Shown here piece after piece: positions 59,579-64,000 of a DNA stretch of 64,000 nucleotides. The stretch comes from Pseudomonas rhodesiae (lineage in GTDB: Bacteria; Pseudomonadota; Gammaproteobacteria; Pseudomonadales; Pseudomonadaceae). The notes below the pieces were generated by a model. That model did not search any database, was not told the origin of the DNA, and was given only the letters and a program-made list of their open reading frames with translations. Each line of letters opens with the position of its first letter. Position 1 is the first letter of the stretch. The position numbers and the translations under genes are program-made. Location of the stretch: positions 248,001-312,000 of the forward strand of contig NZ_VFEU01000007.1 in NCBI RefSeq assembly GCF_007858255.1, read 5' to 3'.

Positions 59579-60381
59579 TTGAGCAACTCCCGGCAGACAG
59601 GTTTGTCGTGGGGCACGCCCAATAGTTCGCAGACAGTGCCGCACAGCTCGGTTTGTTTCGGCGCTGCGCCGGCATCCAGGCTGAAGGCATCGCCCAGCAC
59701 AAACAGTGGTACTTCGCGCTCTTCCGGCAGCAGGCCGTTGTGGGAGCGGTCGTTGTTCATGCCGTGGTCGGCGGTCACCAGCACCTGGTAGCCGGCATCG
59801 AGCCAGCCTTGCAGGTAGTCGGCCAGGATGATGTCGGCCGAGCGCGCGCTGTTGCGATATTGCGCGGTGTCGAGGCCATGTTTGTGGCCGGCGTCGTCGA
59901 TGTTCATCGGGTGCACCAGCAGAAAGTTCGGCGTGTGCTTGAGCCGCAAGCTTTCGGCATCGGCGAACAGGTGGGAGTCCGGGTAGTGGTCATTCCAGTA
60001 GAAATGCCCGTGTTGGATCGCCAGCGCCGGGTCGTGGGTATGACGGTCCCGCGCGGGCATGAACGGCGTGCGGTTGTACAGCTCGCTGACCCAGTGATAA
60101 GCCGCCGCTGCGGTACTAAGGCCGGCGTCGGTGGCGTAATGGAACAGGCTGCGCTGGTTGGACAGGCGCGAGACGTTGTTGTGGACGATACCGCTCTGGA
60201 TCGGCGGTACGCCGGTGAGGATGCATTCGTACAACGGGCGGGACAGCGCGGGCAGTTCACAATCCAGTTTGTAGAGGGCTGCGCGTCCTGCGCTGACATA
60301 CGCTTGCAAATGTCCCATGGCGTGCCTTGCAACCTCGAAGTTCAGGCCGTCGAGCACGACAAGGATGACGTTGTGCTTCAT
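59575..60381 (-). CDS. Alkaline phosphatase-superfamily phosphohydrolase
   Basis: A 268-residue enzyme of the nucleotide pyrophosphatase/phosphodiesterase-like branch. It has VILVVLDGLNFEVARH (first metal-binding aspartate), ALSRPLYECILTGVPP (nucleophile region, with T or S available), MNIDDAGHKHG and VTADHGMNNDRSHNG (metal-binding D/H pairs). There is no signal peptide, so it acts in the cytoplasm on an imported substrate, probably a phosphate or phosphonate ester. It lies between the permeases and the binding protein, matching PA3251. Confidence 0.85.
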   Translation of the reverse strand: MKHNVILVVLDGLNFEVARHAMGHLQAYVSAGRAALYKLDCELPALSRPLYECILTGVPPIQSGIVHNNVSRLSNQRSLFHYATDAGLSTAAAAYHWVSELYNRTPFMPARDRHTHDPALAIQHGHFYWNDHYPDSHLFADAESLRLKHTPNFLLVHPMNIDDAGHKHGLDTAQYRNSARSADIILADYLQGWLDAGYQVLVTADHGMNNDRSHNGLLPEEREVPLFVLGDAFSLDAGAAPKQTELCGTVCELLGVPHDKPVCRELLK

Positions 60382-60448
60382 GGGGGAGAGCGCTCCGCAG
60401 CAATAGACTTGACTCAATTCCTCAGGAGGAACGAGGTCAAAAGTATGG

Positions 60449-60466
60449 GAGGGGGCTAGCCCCCTC
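60449..60466. repeat. Perfect palindrome between binding-protein and phosphohydrolase genes
   Basis: GAGGGGGC-TA-GCCCCCTC within TATGGGAGG..., of the REP type. Located after the binding-protein gene, it could stabilise the upstream message and lower expression of the downstream genes, a common arrangement in ABC operons. Confidence 0.65.
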
Positions 60467-60508
60467 TCATATTGGATCTCCAGTGGATTTCCAATGTGGG
60501 CGACAGGC

Positions 60509-61585
60509 TTATTTCATCTCTACGATGACCTGCTCGTTCCACAGCTGAGGCAACTTTTTGGACGTTTTTTCCCAGGCATCGGCATCCTTGATCGGCTGCG
60601 GGTTGGCCTTGGTGTACTGCTCGCCCGGGATCAGGTTCTTGGCGATATCGGCCGGCAGTTTCAGGTCGGTTTCGGCACGGATCGGGCGCGCATTGCCACG
60701 GGCCATGTTGAGCTGGCCGGCATCGCTGAAGATGTACTCGCGGGTCAGCTTGGCCGCGTTCGGGTGCTTGGCGTATTTGTTGATGATGGTGGTGTAGCCG
60801 GATTTCACCGAGCCGTCCGATGGGATCAGCACCACGTAGTCATCCGGGTTGGCCATTTTGGCTTTGTAGCTCAGGCCGTTGAAGTCCCAGACGATGCCCA
60901 CTTCGACTTCGCCTTTTTCCATGGTGGCGATGGTCGGGTTGGACAGTGAGAGGCGCCCTTGCTGGGCGATCTTGGTGAAAAACTGCAGGCCGGGGGCAAT
61001 GTTCTTCTCGTCGCCTTTGTTGGCGATGGCTGCTGCCAATACGCCGTTGGCCGCCTGTGCCGCTGTGCTGACGTCACCCACGGAAACCTTATACTTGCCG
61101 GTTAGCAGGTCGGCCCAGCTGTGGGGGACTTCAGAGCCGTGCAGCAGCTTTTTGTTGACGATAAACGCGATAGTGCCGGTGTACGCCAGCGCCCAGTGGC
61201 CGTCCTTGTCTTTTGCCCAATCCGGCACCTGTGCCCAGGTGGACGGTTTGTAAGGCTGGGTCACTTCCTGCTTCACCGCAATCGGGCCGAAGGCAGCGCC
61301 GACGTCGCCGATATCGGCGCTGGCGTTGTCCTTCTCGGCTTTGAACTTGGCGATTTCCTGGGCGGAACTCATGTCGGTGTCGATGTGCTTGAGGCCGTAG
61401 GTCTTGGCCAGATCGTCCCAGGTGCCTTTCCAGTTGGCCCAGTCATCGGGCATGCCGACGCTGTTGACGGCGCCTTCCGCTTTCGCGGCGGCTTCCAGGG
61501 TTTTTAGATCGGTATCGGCAGCCATGGCGGCGGTGCACATGGCAATGGTCGAGCCTAACAGTGATGCCAGGAAAAGCTGTTTCAT
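60509..61585 (-). CDS. ABC importer periplasmic binding protein
   Basis: A 358-residue binding protein with a signal peptide (MKQLFLASLLGSTIAMCTAAMA). The fold belongs to the iron/phosphonate/polyamine group, with VNSVGMPDDWANWKGTWDDLAKTYGL at the start and ADIGDVGAAFGPIAVKQEV and EVGIVWDFNGLSYK ligand-region segments. It feeds the two permeases and ATPase downstream. The ligand is unknown. The phosphohydrolase, the HAD phosphatase and the GntR/UTRA regulator together suggest an organophosphorus compound. It matches PA3250. Confidence 0.9.
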   Translation of the reverse strand: MKQLFLASLLGSTIAMCTAAMAADTDLKTLEAAAKAEGAVNSVGMPDDWANWKGTWDDLAKTYGLKHIDTDMSSAQEIAKFKAEKDNASADIGDVGAAFGPIAVKQEVTQPYKPSTWAQVPDWAKDKDGHWALAYTGTIAFIVNKKLLHGSEVPHSWADLLTGKYKVSVGDVSTAAQAANGVLAAAIANKGDEKNIAPGLQFFTKIAQQGRLSLSNPTIATMEKGEVEVGIVWDFNGLSYKAKMANPDDYVVLIPSDGSVKSGYTTIINKYAKHPNAAKLTREYIFSDAGQLNMARGNARPIRAETDLKLPADIAKNLIPGEQYTKANPQPIKDADAWEKTSKKLPQLWNEQVIVEMK

Positions 61586-61641
61586 CCGAAGCTCCTATGG
61601 GCGTTAACAACGCTGCGTTTTTACGAACGATTGCGGTGGTT

Positions 61642-61653
61642 TGGTCTAGGTCA
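61642..61653. promoter_or_regulatory. Candidate GntR operator (binding-protein promoter)
   Basis: TGGTCTAGGTCA, 57 bases upstream of the binding-protein start, related to the perfect dyad at 61910-61921. Confidence 0.5.
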
Positions 61654-61909
61654 GCAATACCTGAGCCAATCTAGGCTCGATGGATGACAGTTTCATGTCG
61701 ATGTCGTTTTTAAAGCGCTGATGTCGGTCAGCGCAAACTTAGCGTAGACCATGCCCCAGGGCCCGCATTGACTGGACTTGGCCGATGTATTGCAGAGTGT
61801 GGTATGCCACCGCGGCAGGTGCTGTCATCTCTCGGTCATTTGTAATGCCTAGGCTGACACGCAGTAACAAGGGCCCATTTATCGAGCGCTTTATGCACCT
61901 GAACGGTGC
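61654..61909. other. Divergent promoter region of the ABC operon and GntR gene
   Basis: About 260 bp with no supported gene. A 70-codon minus-strand frame (61739-61951) overlaps the GntR start and has no family resemblance. Confidence 0.5.
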
Positions 61910-61921
61910 TGGTCTAGTCCA
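61910..61921. promoter_or_regulatory. Candidate GntR operator (regulator promoter)
   Basis: TGGTCTAGTCCA, a dyad around CTAG, 15 bases before the GntR start. UTRA-type GntR proteins often bind such 12-bp sites beginning TGGT. The duplication in both divergent promoters supports autoregulation plus control of the ABC operon. Confidence 0.6.
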
Positions 61922-61935
61922 GATAGGTAACGTTG

Positions 61936-62649
61936 ATGCGTGATGAAGCAATCAAGGCGGTGACTTCCATCGGCCTGGCGCTGCAGGAGCAGATCGATCA
62001 CGGTCTATTGCCCCCCGGCCACAAATTGCCTGCCGAACGCAAGCTCAGCGAGTTGTTTGGTACCACTCGCATAACCGTGCGGGAAGCCTTGTTACAACTG
62101 GAGGCTCAAGGGCAGATCTATCGCGAGGAACGCCGTGGCTGGTTTGTATCGCCGCCGCGACTGGCCTACAACCTGATGCAGCGCAGCCACTTTCACGCGA
62201 TGGTCAGTGACCAGGGCCGGGTGGCGTCCACCGAAGTACTCAGCGCACGCTTGCAACCGGCCTCGGCGGCGGTGTGCGCCTGGCTGCAGTTGCCGGCGTT
62301 GTCCAGCGTGATCCAGATTTGCCGGGGCCGGCGGATCGATGGGCGCTTGGTGTTGTATGTAGAGCACTACCTGAACCCGCAGTATTTTCCCGGAATCCTG
62401 GCGTGTGATTTGACCCAGTCGATGACTGAGCTGTACGCACGCAAGTACGACGTGCATTACGGGCGGGTGCGTTTCGAGATCGTCCCGACCTCACTGCCCG
62501 TGGAGGCGGCCGCTGCGTTGCGCGTCTCGGTGGGCAGCCCCGGCCTGCGCATTGCCCGGGTCAACTATGACCAGCACCAGCGCCTGATCGACTGCGATCT
62601 GGAGTTTTGGCGGCATGACGCGATTCACGTGGGGGTGGATGTCGTCTGA
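61936..62649 (+). CDS. GntR-family regulator with UTRA domain
   Basis: A 237-residue regulator. It has an N-terminal winged helix-turn-helix (about 10-75: LPPGHKLPAERKLSELFGTTRITVREALLQLEAQG) and a C-terminal UTRA ligand domain (about 90-235: ICRGRRIDGRLVLYVEHYLNPQYFPGIL). ATG 61936 is preferred. It is divergent from the ABC/phosphohydrolase operon and probably responds to its substrate. Relatives control phosphonate and sugar uptake (PhnF, HutC). It is syntenic with PA3249. Confidence 0.9.
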   Translation: MRDEAIKAVTSIGLALQEQIDHGLLPPGHKLPAERKLSELFGTTRITVREALLQLEAQGQIYREERRGWFVSPPRLAYNLMQRSHFHAMVSDQGRVASTEVLSARLQPASAAVCAWLQLPALSSVIQICRGRRIDGRLVLYVEHYLNPQYFPGILACDLTQSMTELYARKYDVHYGRVRFEIVPTSLPVEAAAALRVSVGSPGLRIARVNYDQHQRLIDCDLEFWRHDAIHVGVDVV

Positions 62650-62691
62650 GTGAACAGCGGCCAATCCAAGTCCCCTTAAGACCGCTGTCAT

Positions 62692-63612
62692 TTAGCCGCG
62701 CGGCGTAAGGCTTTTGATCACCTGATCCACATTGTTTTCCAACTCCGTCACCGGATCCGCTCCGTCGACGTTGAGTACCAGAAGCTGCGCGCCACCTGCT
62801 GTCACTGCGGCTTTTACCGCCTCACTCGGCTGACGATGATGCAGCACCACGGCGACGTCATTGTCCTTCAGGTCAGCGGTGAGTTTGCGCAACGCGTCGG
62901 GCGTCCACTCGGCGTCGGGGCGGGCGTCCGTGCTGAGCGCTTCCAGGTTCAGGCTGCTGATCAGGTAGGCGAAATGATCGCTCAGGCTGACCACGCTCAG
63001 GTTGTCCGCCTTGGCCAGGCGTGCCTCGCTGTCGGCGCTGAATTTAAGCAGGCGTTGCTTGAGGGCGGCGAGATTGGCGTCGATCTTCGTTTTGGCCCCC
63101 GGCGCCAGACGGCTCAGGTCGGCGGCCACTACATCGGCCATGCGGCCCAGGTTGTTACTCGATTGCCAGGGCTGGCTATTCAAACCGTCGGAGGCGCCGG
63201 GTTGCACGGCGATCCCCGGCAACCCCCCGTCCACTGGACGCGCGGCATCCACTTCGACGATACGGATATTGCTGCGTCGCGCCACCGGGTACAGCGGGTC
63301 ATCCGGCCATAGCGAGCGCAGGCCGATGGCGGCGTCGGCGTCTTGGGCCAATGTGCTGAGCGCCGATGCGCCACGCCCCGTGAAATACGAGACCTGTCGC
63401 GTGCCGGGTAGGTTGGCCGGCGCGGCACGTTCCAGCTGCACGTCGGTGCCTTTGAGCAACACGTCCGCCAGGCCATAGGTGATGGGTAGCGAGGCCAGCA
63501 CTTTCACAGGTTTGGCGGCATGCACCGCCGGTTTCACCGATTCGGTCGCCATCAGCGGTGTGGCGATCAGGCAGGCGAAGGCCAGAGTCAGAGGGTGTAG
63601 AACGAAGCGCAT
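62692..63612 (-). CDS. Metal ABC transporter binding protein (ZnuA-like, atypical)
   Basis: A 306-residue protein with a signal peptide (to ATPLMA, about residue 22) and the cluster A-I (ZnuA/TroA) fold: VLASLPITYGLADVLLKG, a long backbone helix NLAALKQRLLKFSADSEARLAKAD, and VVSLSDHFAYLISSLNLE. The usual first two metal-binding histidines (dpHxYe and DPHxW regions) are absent, reading ANLPGTRQ and SSNNLGRM. Only H in SDHFAY and D in GADPV remain. Metal choice is therefore uncertain. The start overlaps the permease stop by one base (TAATG). Confidence 0.82.
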   Translation of the reverse strand: MRFVLHPLTLAFACLIATPLMATESVKPAVHAAKPVKVLASLPITYGLADVLLKGTDVQLERAAPANLPGTRQVSYFTGRGASALSTLAQDADAAIGLRSLWPDDPLYPVARRSNIRIVEVDAARPVDGGLPGIAVQPGASDGLNSQPWQSSNNLGRMADVVAADLSRLAPGAKTKIDANLAALKQRLLKFSADSEARLAKADNLSVVSLSDHFAYLISSLNLEALSTDARPDAEWTPDALRKLTADLKDNDVAVVLHHRQPSEAVKAAVTAGGAQLLVLNVDGADPVTELENNVDQVIKSLTPRG

Positions 63613-64000
63613 TATCCAAGGTTCCCTTTCAGGCTGGGGACGACGCCGCGCGCGATGGCCGCGCAGGCGAAGGCGATACCGGCGACGAGGATGATCGCGG
63701 CGCCGGAGGGGATGGGCAGGTCAAATATGATTGGTAGCAGAATGCCGCAGAGGGTGCTGACGGTGGCGATCACCACCGAGATCCAGAAAAACCCTTTGAG
63801 CGACTGGCTCAACAGCCGCGCCGCCGCCGCCGGAATCACCAGCAGCGCGCCCACCAGGATCGCGCCGATGACCTTGACCGCCGCCACGGTGATCAGTGTC
63901 ACCAGGATCACGAACAGATAATCCAAAGTCTTCACTGCCACGCCACGCACGGCCGCCAGTTGGGGATTGAAGCTGGCGAGCATGATGCGGTTGTACAGCG
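63612..64000 (-). CDS. Metal ABC transporter permease (ZnuB-like), C-terminal part
   Basis: The coding frame enters from the right edge. 129 C-terminal residues are visible with about three hydrophobic helices (YLFVILVTLITVAAVKVIGAILVGALLVIPAAAARLL, FFWISVVIATVSTLCGILLPI, SGAAIILVAGIAFACAAI). The VGALLVIPAAAA stretch is typical of the ABC-3 family that imports zinc or manganese. It is co-transcribed with and overlaps the binding-protein gene. The ATPase gene should lie just right of the window. Confidence 0.88.
   Translation of the reverse strand, partial: LYNRIMLASFNPQLAAVRGVAVKTLDYLFVILVTLITVAAVKVIGAILVGALLVIPAAAARLLSQSLKGFFWISVVIATVSTLCGILLPIIFDLPIPSGAAIILVAGIAFACAAIARGVVPSLKGNLG

Noticed and set aside
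61739..61951. Minus-strand 70-codon frame in the GntR-ABC promoter region
   Set aside because: It overlaps the GntR start and operator, with no family resemblance or ribosome site.
1..64000. CRISPR array
   Set aside because: No regularly spaced direct repeats with unique spacers and no cas-like gene were seen.

Overview
The window is a high-GC pseudomonad chromosome, most likely of the Pseudomonas fluorescens group. This is inferred, not searched. The evidence is gene order matching two P. aeruginosa blocks as I remember them: fadE/GST/ABC transporter (PA2811-PA2817), and the segment lplT-plsC-like, rdgC, FKBP, EAL-GGDEF, prc, HAD, ABC importer, GntR (PA3249-PA3267). Short palindromes between genes resemble fluorescens-group REP sequences.

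Region 1 (1 to about 15.7 kb) is the distal end of an integrative and conjugative element of the ICEclc/PAGI-2/PFGI-1 type. Its leftward maintenance operon reads: hypothetical (14359), alpA, parA, shi-like, parB, DUF2857, STY4528-type replication protein, PFL_4669-type protein, DUF3158, ssb, topB. Downstream of topB is a metal-resistance cargo: a P-type ATPase with four heavy-metal-binding repeats (cut by the window edge), a CadR/PbrR-type regulator, a decayed sterol-desaturase gene and a short CDF transporter. Three MerR-type promoters with 19-20 bp spacers serve this cargo. The element ends at 15698-15715 in an 18-bp copy of the 3' end of tRNA-Gly, with an outward-facing sigma70-type promoter about 70 bp inside the end.

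Region 2 (15.7-25.4 kb) holds a periplasmic dipeptidase, then a self-contained TonB uptake operon (exbD-tonB-receptor-exbB) that also carries a secreted phospholipase D-like protein. A divergent GNAT-phoD pair faces it. Together these suggest scavenging of a phosphorus-containing or phospholipid-derived substrate.

Region 3 (25.4-41.4 kb) is ordinary core and accessory metabolism: alanyl-tRNA editing, LysR, acyl-CoA dehydrogenase, transglutaminase-like protein, GST, an ABC-2 exporter, a TetR/MFS divergent pair, a TDT transporter and an LplT-PlsC fusion. It also holds a guanidinium exporter under a guanidine-II riboswitch, a bile-acid-family transporter and rdgC.

Region 4 (41.4-46.3 kb) is a 4.5-kb islet between two near-identical tRNA-Val/tRNA-Asp pairs. 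It contains a ferric-siderophore receptor with its FecR/FecI-type signalling pair.

Region 5 (46.2-64 kb) holds a catalase-like/di-heme peroxidase pair, an FKBP lipoprotein, DUF1232, an XRE/hypothetical pair, an EAL-CBS-GGDEF protein and prc. A remnant of a deleted oxidoreductase gene lies next to prc. After it come a HAD phosphatase, an ABC importer operon with a phosphohydrolase and GntR regulator, and the start of a metal ABC transporter cut by the right edge.
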